From NCBI RefSeq assembly GCF_002094975.1, contig NZ_CP015283.1, positions 791,501-855,500 on the forward strand: DNA of 64,000 nt. Reading direction: 5' to 3'. The stretch comes from Streptococcus salivarius. Its GTDB lineage: Bacteria > Bacillota > Bacilli > Lactobacillales > Streptococcaceae. The number at the start of each line of letters is the position of its first letter. Positions within the stretch are counted from its first letter, which is position 1. The translations under genes and the position numbers were made by a program. The notes below the pieces were generated by a model. The model did no database searches. It worked only from the letters and a program-made list of their open reading frames with translations, and had not been told where the DNA came from. Positions 48,966 through 58,113 of the stretch are shown here, one piece after another.

Positions 48966-49187
48966 ATGGCAGCACAAACACTGAACAATTTCAACTCACT
49001 TGATTCCGAAGCTCTCTCTACTGTTGGAGGTGGAAGAGGTATATGTCGCTATGTTTGGTCTGGTGCAAACGGATATTCTTGCCGTTATCCAGATGGACGT
49101 TGGGATTATATTGTAACAAAGTCTCCTTCTCAAGCGGTTTATGATATTGCAGTTCATGGTTGGAGTGGATTTTACATTGCCCCTTGA
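48966..49187 (+). CDS. Double-glycine-leader bacteriocin with two cysteines, unrecognised
   Basis: Precursor of 73 residues. A 22-residue leader (MAAQTLNNFNSLDSEALSTV then GG) has the LSxxEL...GG pattern cut by C39 exporters. The mature part is 51 residues, starting GRGICRYVW, aromatic and cationic, with two Cys spaced C-x11-C and GxxxG-like SGANG and GWSGF. The start is ATG 48966, 9 nt after AGGAGG; an in-frame TTG at 48957 touches the RBS and is excluded. It is driven by its own BlpR-type promoter. The two Cys fit oxidation by the BlpG-like enzyme. I do not recognise the mature peptide, and no second peptide follows. Confidence 0.82.
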   Translation: MAAQTLNNFNSLDSEALSTVGGGRGICRYVWSGANGYSCRYPDGRWDYIVTKSPSQAVYDIAVHGWSGFYIAP

Positions 49188-49202
49188 TAGAAAGTAATCT
49201 AG

Positions 49203-49448
49203 TTGAAAAAGAGCAATAACAGCCCAATTGCGAATATCATAAATAATATCTATAATCTTACTTCTAAATTGATAAACAACTGCAAAAGAACGGAGATGTA
49301 TTCAAATTCTAGCAGTTATTAATCTTTTTAAAGGAATATCACTGAGGTCAGGAGTGAGTTGAGTAATACTCTTACGACATTACAAGATGAATCAAAACGT
49401 AAAATTAATTTATCAAGAGGATTATCATCAATTGACTTGTCTTTTTGA
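49203..49448 (+). pseudogene. Possible broken immunity gene behind the bacteriocin
   Basis: Three overlapping open segments read like one small protein with shifts: frame A 49203-49322 (TTG start, ANIINNIYNLTSKLINN), frame B from about 49291 to 49362 (IQILAVINLFKGISLRSG), and back to frame A to 49448 (SELSNTLTTLQDESKRK, LSRGLSSIDLSF). The size, position and transcript fit an immunity protein, but I cannot name the family from sequence. The last piece alone could start at TTG 49359. Confidence 0.4.
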
Positions 49449-49488
49449 TAATTTATATGTTTGTGATGATTAGTAATGAAAATTACAA

Positions 49489-49537
49489 AAAAGATCAACT
49501 GAATTTAACCTATTAAGGTAGATTTAGTTGGTCTTTT
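49489..49537 (+). terminator. Terminator of the bacteriocin transcript
   Basis: AAAAGATCAACT.AAT / ATT.AGTTGGTCTTTT stem with one or two mismatches. It leaves about 300 nt of transcribed DNA after the bacteriocin. Confidence 0.75.
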
Positions 49538-49558
49538 ATAATTATAGTCTGATTTTTC

Positions 49559-49624
49559 ACCATTCGTGCCATATTTGGACCATTTGTGACAGGATCAACT
49601 ATTAATTATGAGGGCTGTTATACT
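49559..49624 (+). promoter_or_regulatory. BlpR-type box and promoter 3 (blpA)
   Basis: ACCATTCGTGCCA and ACCATTTGTGACA, 20 bp apart (49559-49591), then 28 nt to TATACT at 49619-49624. This is the best-conserved of the three. Confidence 0.87.
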
Positions 49625-49659
49625 GAGGAGTGTGAAAGAAATATAGGAAAGGAGATGTA

Positions 49660-51816
49660 ATGTTACGTTTTCGTAAAACTTTTGTGCCTCAGGTTGATAT
49701 GATGGATTGTGGTGTGGCAGCTCTTGCTTCTATCTCTAGGTATTATGGATCAGACTACTCCTTGGCTCATTTGAGAGAATTAACCAAAACAACCAAGGAG
49801 GGCACAACAGCCCTTGGTTTAGTTCAGGCGGCTAAAAAAATGGGGTTTGAAACAAGGGCTATTCAAGCGGATATGTCTCTCTTTGAGATTAAAGATATAT
49901 CCTATCCTTTTATCGTTCATGTCGCAAAAGATGGTAGACTACAACATTATTATGTGGTCTATAAAAATAAGAAAAATCATCTCATTATTGGAGATCCGGA
50001 CCCTAGCGTCAGAATAACTAGGATGTCCAAAAAGGGGTTTGAAAAGGAGTGGACAGGTGTCGCCTTATTTTTTGCACCAGAACCCAGCTATAAACCATAC
50101 AAGGATAAGAAAAATGGTTTATTAGCTCTTGTTCCACTTATTTTCAAGCAAAGATCTCTTATCACCAATATTGTCTTAGCTAGTTTTTTAGTTACTTTGA
50201 TCAATATATTAGGTTCTTATTACTTGCAGGTAATTTTGGATGAGTATATCCCGAATCAGATGCAGTCAACTTTGGGAATTATTTCAATTGGTTTGGTTGT
50301 GACCTACATTTTGCAACAAATGATGAATTTTGCCAGGGAGTACTTACTGACTGTGCTGAGTCAACGTCTAACTATTGATGTGGTCTTATCCTATATTCGG
50401 CATATTTTTGAACTTCCCATGTCCTTTTTTGCGACGCGACAGACGGGAGAGGTAACTTCACGTTTTAGTGATGCCAATTCGATTATTGATGCGTTAGCAT
50501 CGACCATCTTATCTGTTTTCTTAGATGTTTCAATTTTGATGATTGTGGGTGGTGTCCTTCTTCTCCAAAATAGGAATCTATTTTGGTTAGTCTTGTACTC
50601 CATACCGATTTATTTGATTATTGTCTATACCTTTATGAAGCCCTTTGAAAAGATGAACCATGATGTTATGCAAAGCAATGCTATGGTGAGCTCAGCGATA
50701 ATTGAGGATATCAATGGGATTGAGACCATTAAATCTCTAACTAGTGAAGAGGTCCGTTATCAAAAGATTGATAGTGACTTTGTAGGTTATTTGGATAACT
50801 CCTTTAAGTTGTCCAGATTATCTATCTTACAGACCTCTATAAAACAAGGGGCACAATTGATTTTAAATGTGCTCATTCTATGGACAGGAGCTCAGCTCGT
50901 TATGGCAAATACGATATCAGTTGGTCAGTTGATTACGTTTAACATGCTCTTGTCCTATTTCACAACACCATTAGAAAATATCATCAATCTCCAAACCAAA
51001 CTTCAGTCTGCAAAGGTGGCCAATGCCCGTTTAAACGAGGTATATCTAGTGGATTCAGAGTTTCAAACGTTCCAAGAAAATCCATATCAAGAACAGCTAC
51101 TTAAAGGTGATATCACTGTCTCTGACCTATCTTATAAATATGGTTTTGGTCGAGATGCTTTATCAGATATCAATCTAACTATCAAACAAGGAGAAAAAGT
51201 TAGTTTTGTGGGTGTTAGTGGGTCTGGTAAGACAACCATAGCCAAGCTCTTAGTAAACTTTTATAAGCCTTACAAAGGTACGATTAGTTTAAATGGTCAA
51301 AATATCGATCAGTTGGATAAGAGATCCTTACGTCAGTTTATCAACTATCTTCCCCAACAGTCTTATGTTTTTAGTGGTAGTCTATTAGACAACCTAACTT
51401 TGGGAGCTGATCCTAGCGTGGTGCAGGAGGATATTTTAAAAGCTTGCGATATAGCAGAGATACGTCAAGATATTGAACAAATGCCCATGGGATTTCAAAC
51501 AGAACTTTCAGATGGAGCGGGTCTTTCAGGAGGACAAAAGCAGAGGATTGCTTTGGCTCGTGCCCTCCTAACGAAATCTCGAGTGCTTATCTTAGATGAA
51601 GCGACGAGTGGATTGGATGTATTAACAGAGAAAAAAGTCGTTGATAACTTATTGCAACTAACAGATAAGACGATAATTTTTATAGCCCATCGTTTGAGTA
51701 TCGCTCAGCGAACACATCGTATTTTTGTTATGGATCAAGGTCGCATAGTTGAGAGTGGTTCTCATGAGGAATTGTTGTCTCAAGCAGGCTTTTACCAGCG
51801 TCTCTTTCAAAGTTAA
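49660..51816 (+). CDS. blpA: Bacteriocin exporter BlpA (PCAT)
   Basis: Full-length peptidase-containing ABC transporter, 718 residues: C39 peptidase (Cys17 in QVDMMDCGVAAL, His in LQHYYVVY, Asp in IGDPDPS), six-helix membrane domain (about 160-440), ATPase with Walker [18 protein letters not shown] and VLILDEATSG, and the usual C-terminal ESGSHEELLSQAGF. It cuts GG leaders and exports the mature peptides. Its accessory gene blpB follows but is frameshifted. Closely related to the PCAT in the comS operon. Confidence 0.92.
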   Translation: MLRFRKTFVPQVDMMDCGVAALASISRYYGSDYSLAHLRELTKTTKEGTTALGLVQAAKKMGFETRAIQADMSLFEIKDISYPFIVHVAKDGRLQHYYVVYKNKKNHLIIGDPDPSVRITRMSKKGFEKEWTGVALFFAPEPSYKPYKDKKNGLLALVPLIFKQRSLITNIVLASFLVTLINILGSYYLQVILDEYIPNQMQSTLGIISIGLVVTYILQQMMNFAREYLLTVLSQRLTIDVVLSYIRHIFELPMSFFATRQTGEVTSRFSDANSIIDALASTILSVFLDVSILMIVGGVLLLQNRNLFWLVLYSIPIYLIIVYTFMKPFEKMNHDVMQSNAMVSSAIIEDINGIETIKSLTSEEVRYQKIDSDFVGYLDNSFKLSRLSILQTSIKQGAQLILNVLILWTGAQLVMANTISVGQLITFNMLLSYFTTPLENIINLQTKLQSAKVANARLNEVYLVDSEFQTFQENPYQEQLLKGDITVSDLSYKYGFGRDALSDINLTIKQGEKVSFVGVSGSGKTTIAKLLVNFYKPYKGTISLNGQNIDQLDKRSLRQFINYLPQQSYVFSGSLLDNLTLGADPSVVQEDILKACDIAEIRQDIEQMPMGFQTELSDGAGLSGGQKQRIALARALLTKSRVLILDEATSGLDVLTEKKVVDNLLQLTDKTIIFIAHRLSIAQRTHRIFVMDQGRIVESGSHEELLSQAGFYQRLFQS

Positions 51817-51833
51817 TCGGGAGGAAAAACAGT

Positions 51834-52878
51834 ATGAATCCGAATTTATTTAAAAGCACAGAATTTTACGACGCTTCTTGTTTTTCCTTTAGTCTTATTC
51901 GTGGTTTTTCTGGTATCCTTTTCCTTTTGGGCTAAAAAAGAGATTGTTGTTCAAGCCATAGGTACGGTAGAAGCAACACGTATTATTGCGCTGATTCAGT
52001 CAACCAGTGATAATCCTATTATGGCTAATTATTTGACATCCAATAAAGTGGTCAAAAAAGGTGAGACTTTGATTCAGTACACGGAGACAACTGAGATTTC
52101 ACAGAAAGACAACCTTCAACAGAAACTGGATTTACTAAAGCGACAGGAGACACAGTTGAAAATTTTAAAGAGTAGTCTTGAACAAGGTTCTAACCTTTTT
52201 CAAGAAGATGATGATGAATTTGGCTACCAAAGTACGTTTAGTACCTATGTTAGTCAGTTGGACGAACTAGAAACATCGGTTCAGAATAATGATGGAGGAT
52301 TTGTTACAGATGATACTAGTATATCTTCTAAAAAACTGGCCTTAAAAAATCAATTTTTGCAAGAAGTCGTCCAACAACTATCCACTTTACAATCACAGAT
52401 TATTGATTTAGAAGGTAAAGTGAATCAAGCAGGCTTTCAATTGTCAAGTACGCAAATCCAAGCACCAGAAGATGGCATCCTCCATATTGTTCAACCGGCT
52501 AAACAATCTACAGTAGTTGCCACAGGGACAGAATTAGCCCAACTTTATCCTAATATTTTGGATACTAGGGAGGTGTTGATCAGTTACTATGTCAGCTCAG
52601 AATATGTTTCTAATCTCAAGAAAGGGCAAGTGGTTCGACTATTCCTCGATAAGGTTGGCAATCATGGTGTAACAATTAAAGGAAGTATAGAAAGCATTGA
52701 CGGTTTTGCGACTGAAACCGAAAAGGGAAATGTTTTTCGTATCACAGCTAAAGCAAAGTTAACGACTAAGGAGGCTCAAAACATCAAGTATGGTTTGCAA
52801 GGACACGTTACGAGCGTCATTGCTAAAAAGACTTACTTTGATTATGTCAAAGATAAGGTGCTTAATCAACTAAATTAA
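51834..52878 (+). pseudogene. blpB: blpB, exporter accessory protein gene frameshifted near the start
   Basis: ComB/BlpB membrane-fusion subunit. The ATG at 51834 with GGGAGG opens MNPNLFKSTEF, the family start, then that frame stops after about 33 codons. From about 51872 the correct sequence continues one frame over (TTLLVFPLVLFVVFLVSFSFWAKKEIVVQAIGTVE ... VLNQLN). The family normally has about eight more residues (tyrosine/arginine-rich) between these parts, so a small out-of-frame deletion is the likely cause. An internal GTG at 51901 leaves 325 residues but removes half of the membrane anchor and has no RBS. Confidence 0.8.
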
Positions 52879-52940
52879 ACCAAGAAGTAAAAACTCAAGG
52901 ATTGACAAGAAAACATGAATAAGTATCCGTTGAAAGATTT

Positions 52941-52983
52941 ATAAGACAAAAAACTTGACGCTAGATCAAGTTTTTTGTCTTAT
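52941..52983. terminator. Bidirectional terminator, blpB / blpH
   Basis: ATAAGACAAAAAACTTGA / TCAAGTTTTTTGTCTTAT perfect 18-bp stem, 7-nt loop. The blpH tail reads into it. Confidence 0.93.
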
Positions 52984-53159
52984 AATTAGGTCCTGAGTAA
53001 ACTCATATGCCACACTTCTAGTATTAAGAGAAACGTTGGGATAATACTCTAGTATCTCTCTTATACTAGCTAGACCAATACCACGGTCAGTTCCTTTGCT
53101 TGAGAAACCTTTTTGAAAGATTTTGGTAATAGAGATACTCTCTTCTTTGGTACTATTTT
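52966..53159 (-). pseudogene. blpH: blpH 3' fragment (beyond the IS)
   Basis: About 63 codons in the minus direction: NSTKEESISITKIFQKGFS, KGTDRGIGLASIREILEYY, ending in a tail within the terminator. This is the G-box/ATP-lid end of an HPK10 histidine kinase and continues the protein at 54631-55781, from which it is separated by the 1471-bp IS110 element. No start or promoter of its own. Confidence 0.88.
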
Positions 53160-53238
53160 ATTTGAAAAAAACATTAAAAATAGCGCAAAAAACTCTTCTT
53201 GTGCTATACTGTAATTGAGATTTTTTAAATTTTTGGTG

Positions 53239-54406
53239 TTAGAACTGTTGCCTCAGTCCTAGCACTTTTTCTTTGTCGTATTCTTGGTGTGTTGCGAGAA
53301 TTTTGTAAATGATACGAAGTAGCTTATGTGCGCAAGCAATGACGGCTTTCATCTTACTTCCTCTTTGGGAAATTTTGCTATAAAAAGATGAAAACGCATT
53401 GTCTTTAGAGTGAGCCGCAATCAATCCCGACATGGTCAAAGCCTGCTTGATATATCGATTTCCTTGCGTGATATGTGAGGATTTTTTAATGCCAGCACTT
53501 TCATAAGATCCTGGGCAGAGCCCAGCCCAAGAAGCTAAGTGTGCGTCTGATTGAAAAGCCTTCACATCTGGTCCAATCTCAGCTAAAATTGTGGCTGCAC
53601 AAGTTTCACTCACACCAGGAATCATTTGAAGTAATCTATTTTCTTCAGGGAAACTCCTTTTCGATATAAGCTATTATTTCACTCCTTAATTTGTTCATGA
53701 GTTTTTGATACAATTGATATTCTTCTAGGCTTTGGTCCAAGAGAAATCGATCCTCCAGTGACAACTTCCCATTCATGGCCTCCATTAATTCTTCGGGACT
53801 TGCTTTGACATGCTTGTGAATACAAGCTGTCACATTGTCATAATCAATGAGTTCCCCATTGATAAAGAGCGTTAAAAGAGACTGTCCTGTCTTAGAGAAG
53901 ATATCAGAAAGATAGCTGGTTAGTTTGATATTAGCACGTTGTAAGAGGTTATGAATTTCATTCTTTATTTGAGTTTGACGTTGTTTGTAAGAACGTAACC
54001 TACGAGTGAGTAAACGTAACTGCATCACTTCAGGGCTTGGAATGTAAGATGGCTCAATAAGTCCACAACGTCCGAGCTGTGCAATCCATTCGGCATCTTT
54101 CATGTCTGTTTTTCGACCAGGCACATTCTTAATATGTTGGGGGTTAGCTAATATCAAATTGAGTTCTGAGTCTGAGAATATATTAAAGAGTGGTACCCAA
54201 TATTGGCCAGTGCTTTCAAAAAAGACATGTGTGACGTGATTTTCCAATAACCAATCTAAGGCGTTTTGGAGAGCTATAGTTGTTGTACCAAATTTTTTCT
54301 GAATCTTTTTAGGTTTATTGCTTTCTAGTGGACCATCTAGAATACAACAAACGATAGACTTTTGGTGGACATCAATTCCACAACAAGTTTCAATCATAAC
54401 TTCCAT
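53239..54406 (-). CDS. IS110-family transposase, +1 frameshifted (copy 2)
   Basis: Same two frames as copy 1 (54406 down to 53645, and 53625 down to 53239), with the identical shift site AAG GAG UUU CCC UGA (UGA at 53647-53645). Changes from copy 1 are few, for example LEDRFLLDQ for LEDGFLLEQ and VIACAH for VIDCAH; none closes or breaks either frame. DEDD residues and the PGSYESAG Ser motif are intact. Confidence 0.88.
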
Positions 54407-54630
54407 TACAAAAACCTCCTGTTAACTATTGAACAATAGAACAAGAGGCTATTAGTAATTTTATTTTCATGCTCAAGGCATATTCGAGTTATCTCATGAC
54501 TCTTGTTCATCCAGTTTTTGATACAGGCTAGGCAAAGCCCTATTAAAGACAACGGATTGGTATTGTTCACCTTCATTATAAGCCGAACTTTCTTTTCTGT
54601 CATGAGTTAGCAGGCTAAGCCTGCTTAGAG
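54407..54630 (-). ncRNA. Candidate bridge RNA region of IS110 copy 2
   Basis: 224 nt, the same hairpins as in copy 1 (AGCAGGC-TTA-GCCTGCT, CTATTG-TT-CAATAG). The near-identity with copy 1 across a region without a real gene would fit RNA function but also fits recent transposition. Confidence 0.5.
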
Positions 54631-55781
54631 TTTTTGATAATGAAGCGTTGATATTTATCCTGTTTAATATAAGCAATCATTATCTTAGTTTTTTTAGCTT
54701 TTACAGTAGCTTCCATGGCATTGTCTATCAGTATAGAGATAACAGTGATAAAGTCCAGAATAGTCATTCCCTCTAACGTGATAGGACTTGGAATTTCTAG
54801 GGAGATATCAATATTTTGGTCATCTGCTTGGAGAAATTTGGCAGATAGGAGGCTTTTTAGAGTATTATCTTGGATATTGATTAGTTGTGTCAAGTCAAAT
54901 TGCTTGGTTTCTAGTCTTTTATCAGATGTTTCCAAAATCGAAGTGTAGATATCCTTGACTATTGTCATGTCTTCCTGATCAATGCCTAGTTTCAGAGTGG
55001 TAAGTAGGTTTCTATAATTATGACGAAAACCACGGACGGTTTGATAAAGCTCTTCAATTTTATGATTGTAGGTATCGAGATTTTTTAGCCTGATATTGTT
55101 TTGTAGATTTAGTTCTTCTTGCATTATATCTCTAGTAGTTCGGTCAAGAAAGATGAGCATTAAGAAGAACAAAATGGTATAGATAATGACAATAAATTTG
55201 CGTAGGTCTAGTGTAGATGAATGGGTAAATTCCTCAACGTAGACTAGGGAGTGCTGAATGATAAAATAAATTATCAATAAGAAATTCGTAGTTTTAATAG
55301 TTCTTTGGGATTTGGTATTAGGCCGCTGGTTTTTTAAAAATTTGAAACTTTGTTTGAAGAATCCAATTAAAAGAAAAGACAGCAATGTAGGAATAATCAT
55401 TGACATATTAGAAAAAACGATATCTCTTTTAAAAAAGTCATTACCAATATTAAATAGTGGGTATAAAAAGAAAGCTATCATTCTTAAGCTGAGATTAGTT
55501 ATTGTCAAAAAGAATATGCTATAAAATAACTTTATTTCAGACGAAAGGGTAGACTTTCTTAATAGTAAAAAAGAAAGGGAAAAATAAAATATTTCTTCAC
55601 TAAAGTAAGGTAGAATACCCCATCTCGTCAGATTACAAATAAAATTAAATAGTGGTTTAAGAAGTAGCAAAAACAGAAATTGCCTAACTGACACTTTTCG
55701 ATCAATGAGATATAGGAAGAGTGCTAGTTCTATCCCTATGCTAAAATTTATAAGAAACAAAAAAACTAGTTTTAACATCAT
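54631..55781 (-). pseudogene. blpH: blpH 5' part, histidine kinase cut by the IS
   Basis: HPK10-type peptide-pheromone receptor kinase. About 383 codons remain: six or seven hydrophobic segments (residues 1-215), then the dimerisation helix with phospho-His (YQTVRGFRHNYRNLLTTLK) and the N-box (LIDNAMEATVKAKK). The frame is cut after RFIIKNS and stops a few codons into the IS (KQA). The missing end is at 52966-53159. Without the G-boxes it should not bind ATP. It overlaps blpR by 4 nt. Confidence 0.92.
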
Positions 55782-56515
55782 ATCTTCTTATCCTCATACA
55801 TAAAGGCTAAGACTGCCTTGATATGTCTACGAGATACCAGACAGTTAGTGCCGTCTGACATTTCGATTTCGCGTTTGGTCTTATTGAGACGTACCAACTT
55901 GTCAGGGTTGATTAGGTAGGAGCGATGACAGCGGAAGAGCTTAGGATTGGCATTAGCTAAGTCTGAGATATTGGCTCGAAACTCAAAAATGCTATGGGAA
56001 CCGTGTAAGATAACATAGTGCCTTTTAGCAGATGTTTCAATATAAAGCAAACGGTCATAGGAGAGATCGATATGGTCGGTTCCAGAATGAAAAGAGAACT
56101 TTTCCTCTTTTTTTATACTTTGCTTAGCGACATAGGATAGGGCTATCGCGACCTTTGATTGAAAAGAATCTTCATCTAGATTTTTGTCGATATAGTCTAG
56201 GGCAAAGAGTTGGTAACTAAAAGTTAAGGGCATAAACTCTGAGTGGGAGGTTACAAAGACAATATGAGCATCTGGTAGTTTGTTTCGGATGGTTTGTCCC
56301 AAATGGAGTCCTTCTTTTTCTTTCCCTTTAATCTCAATATCCAAGAAAAAGAGTTGTTGATGGTTGGCTGGCTTTATATATTCCAGAAGTTGGTTGGATT
56401 GTTCAAAGGTCTGGACACAGTCTAGTGTCTCACCATAGGATCTGAGAGCCTTATCCAGAGCCTGTTCCAATCTACCTTGCTGTATTATGTTGTCCTCTAA
56501 AATGTAGATATCCAT
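55778..56515 (-). CDS. blpR: LytTR response regulator BlpR
   Basis: 245 residues: receiver domain (Asp in LFFLDIEIKG, about residue 59) and LytTR DNA-binding domain (about 140-240, with FRCHRSYLINPDKLVRLNK and SRRHIKAVLAFM). LytTR regulators bind paired direct repeats about two turns apart, which fits the three boxes in this locus. Intact, although its kinase is broken. It starts the minus-strand blpR-blpH operon. Confidence 0.92.
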   Translation of the reverse strand: MDIYILEDNIIQQGRLEQALDKALRSYGETLDCVQTFEQSNQLLEYIKPANHQQLFFLDIEIKGKEKEGLHLGQTIRNKLPDAHIVFVTSHSEFMPLTFSYQLFALDYIDKNLDEDSFQSKVAIALSYVAKQSIKKEEKFSFHSGTDHIDLSYDRLLYIETSAKRHYVILHGSHSIFEFRANISDLANANPKLFRCHRSYLINPDKLVRLNKTKREIEMSDGTNCLVSRRHIKAVLAFMYEDKKI

Positions 56516-57134
56516 ATTTTAGTCCTTTATTGTGTTATATATTCTTTTTACGAATAAAATTAAAAGAATCACATAAAATATAACATAATTATAATCTAAT
56601 TGCAATTAAATGAGAGCTAAGCTATGTTTATGAGCGCTTTTTCAAGTTTAAACTGAGTAATTTATTTTGCTGAGCTGATTCAAAATACTTATAATATATT
56701 ACGTTATCTTTTTAAAGCTTCTAGTTACAGCTATTGTTGCTTTGATGATATTAGTTGGTCTCGGTATGATATTGCGTCGTAAAATAAAGGAAATTTTGAT
56801 AAAGTGTTCACCCAATTGTAGAAAGTTCTTTTTTATTCATTACCTTGAATATTATATGTTTAAGATTGTACTGATCCAAGATGGTTAGCCAAAAAGCATT
56901 AGAAAACTGGATTAATTCTGTACTGCATAAGGCTAGGTTCTCTTAGTTTTGAATCGTTGATGGTGGTGGAACAAAATATAATTGTAAATGGCTTTCTCTA
57001 TTTAATACACTTTTTAATACACTTTCTCTATTTAATACAGTAGGTGATGATTTCGCTCATCTCCGAAGGATAATTATACCGAAGAAGGATTTCATCATTC
57101 ACGAGGAAGCCACTATTGTGAAAGTTATTGGTAA
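56516..57134. other. Gene-poor stretch upstream of blpR
   Basis: AT-rich and without a supportable gene. It holds a TACGAATA octamer (56549-56556), an open but startless hydrophobic segment (LLVTAIVALMILVGLGMIL, about 56715-56775, followed by RRKIKEIL) that looks like the debris of a membrane protein, and a short tandem repeat near 56990-57040. Stops occur in all frames elsewhere. Confidence 0.5.
56989..57041 (+). repeat. Short direct repeat TTTCTCTATTTAATACA
   Basis: TTTCTCTATTTAATACA occurs twice within about 50 nt, with an extra TTTTTAATACA between. Probably slippage in decayed DNA. Confidence 0.55.
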
Positions 57135-57190
57135 AAAGGAGGAATCTACCAAAATATAAGATAGATTCCTCCCTTTATTATTTTATTTGA
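57135..57190. terminator. Terminator upstream of the HAD gene end
   Basis: GGAGGAATCTA / TAGATTCCTCC perfect 11-bp stem, 23-nt loop, with CTTTATTATTTT after it. Confidence 0.75.
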
Positions 57191-57243
57191 GTTATAGCGA
57201 TGATTTTTTCAGTGGCTCGGAAATCTCTGATGCCTTTTCTTGT

Positions 57244-58056
57244 TTATAAAAAGAGTTCCTGGAGTTTGCGAGCAACGCCATCCTCTTCATTAGTCCACTC
57301 AATTTGTTCGTTAGCGTGGGGGAGAAGAACAGAGCTAGCATTTTTCATGGCATAACCAGTTTTAGCAAGTTCTAACATCTCTGTGTCGTTGTGTTCGTCA
57401 CCAAAAGCAATCAAATCATCCGTTGATTTGCGCATGGCCTTAAGTAAGTAGTTTAGGGCGTAGGCCTTGTTAATACCTTTAGGCGAAAATTCCAAAATAT
57501 TAAGTGGACCACCCCAAGAATCAACTTCAATTTCTTCCTTGAAGTCCTTCTTGATGTCATCGGCAAGTTGGTACTTATCCTCATGGCGAGTTTGCATAAG
57601 GAGAGCGTTAGGGTTGCGCGTGATTTTAGTTGGTTCTAAACGCATAGCCTCAATAATTTTATCAACACCAAAGAGTTGTGGTTGGATACGCTCTGGGTGA
57701 TTCATAGTGATATAGAAGTGTTTTCGATATTCACTAGCCAGAAAATCCATCTCTAACTCATCATGGCGTTGTAAGAGGCTAATCAGATATTTCTTATCTA
57801 ATTTAACCGAATGCTCATAAGCCCAGTCTTGATCTGGAAGATTGGTCAAAGAGCCGTTAAAGGTAATGAGGGGTGTTTCTAAACCTAGCGTTTTGTAATG
57901 ATCAATAGCCATACGATAAGGACGACCTGTAGCAATAACGACTTGGTGTCCTTTGTTTTGTATGTCTTTAATCGTCTTTTGTGTAAATTCTGAAATAGTT
58001 CCATCTGGGCGTAATAACGTTCCATCAAGATCTAGTGCAATCAATTTTTTTGTCAT
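57244..58056 (-). CDS. Cof-type HAD-superfamily sugar-phosphate phosphatase
   Basis: 270 residues. The HAD motifs are complete: LDLDGTLL (nucleophile Asp near residue 9), the Ser/Thr motif IATGRPY, Lys in the C2 cap-core region, and GDEHNDTEMLELA. A C2B cap sits between. Cof-type enzymes dephosphorylate sugar phosphates, pyridoxal phosphate or FMN; the substrate cannot be chosen here. Monocistronic and divergent from the purine permease. Confidence 0.88.
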   Translation of the reverse strand: MTKKLIALDLDGTLLRPDGTISEFTQKTIKDIQNKGHQVVIATGRPYRMAIDHYKTLGLETPLITFNGSLTNLPDQDWAYEHSVKLDKKYLISLLQRHDELEMDFLASEYRKHFYITMNHPERIQPQLFGVDKIIEAMRLEPTKITRNPNALLMQTRHEDKYQLADDIKKDFKEEIEVDSWGGPLNILEFSPKGINKAYALNYLLKAMRKSTDDLIAFGDEHNDTEMLELAKTGYAMKNASSVLLPHANEQIEWTNEEDGVARKLQELFL

Positions 58057-58113
58057 GTTCCTATTATAGCAAAAATCTGTCCTTTGTTGGTGATTAAGAA
58101 AGAGCTTTCTAAG

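Larger units (their letters stand above)
53160..54630 (-). mobile_element. IS110-family insertion sequence, copy 2 (1471 bp), inside blpH
   Basis: Same length and orientation as copy 1 (11035-12505), with only scattered single-base differences. The uninterrupted blpH target can be reconstructed as ACTATTTTTGAT (plus strand). The element sits in the T-run with at most a few T duplicated. Confidence 0.94.
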
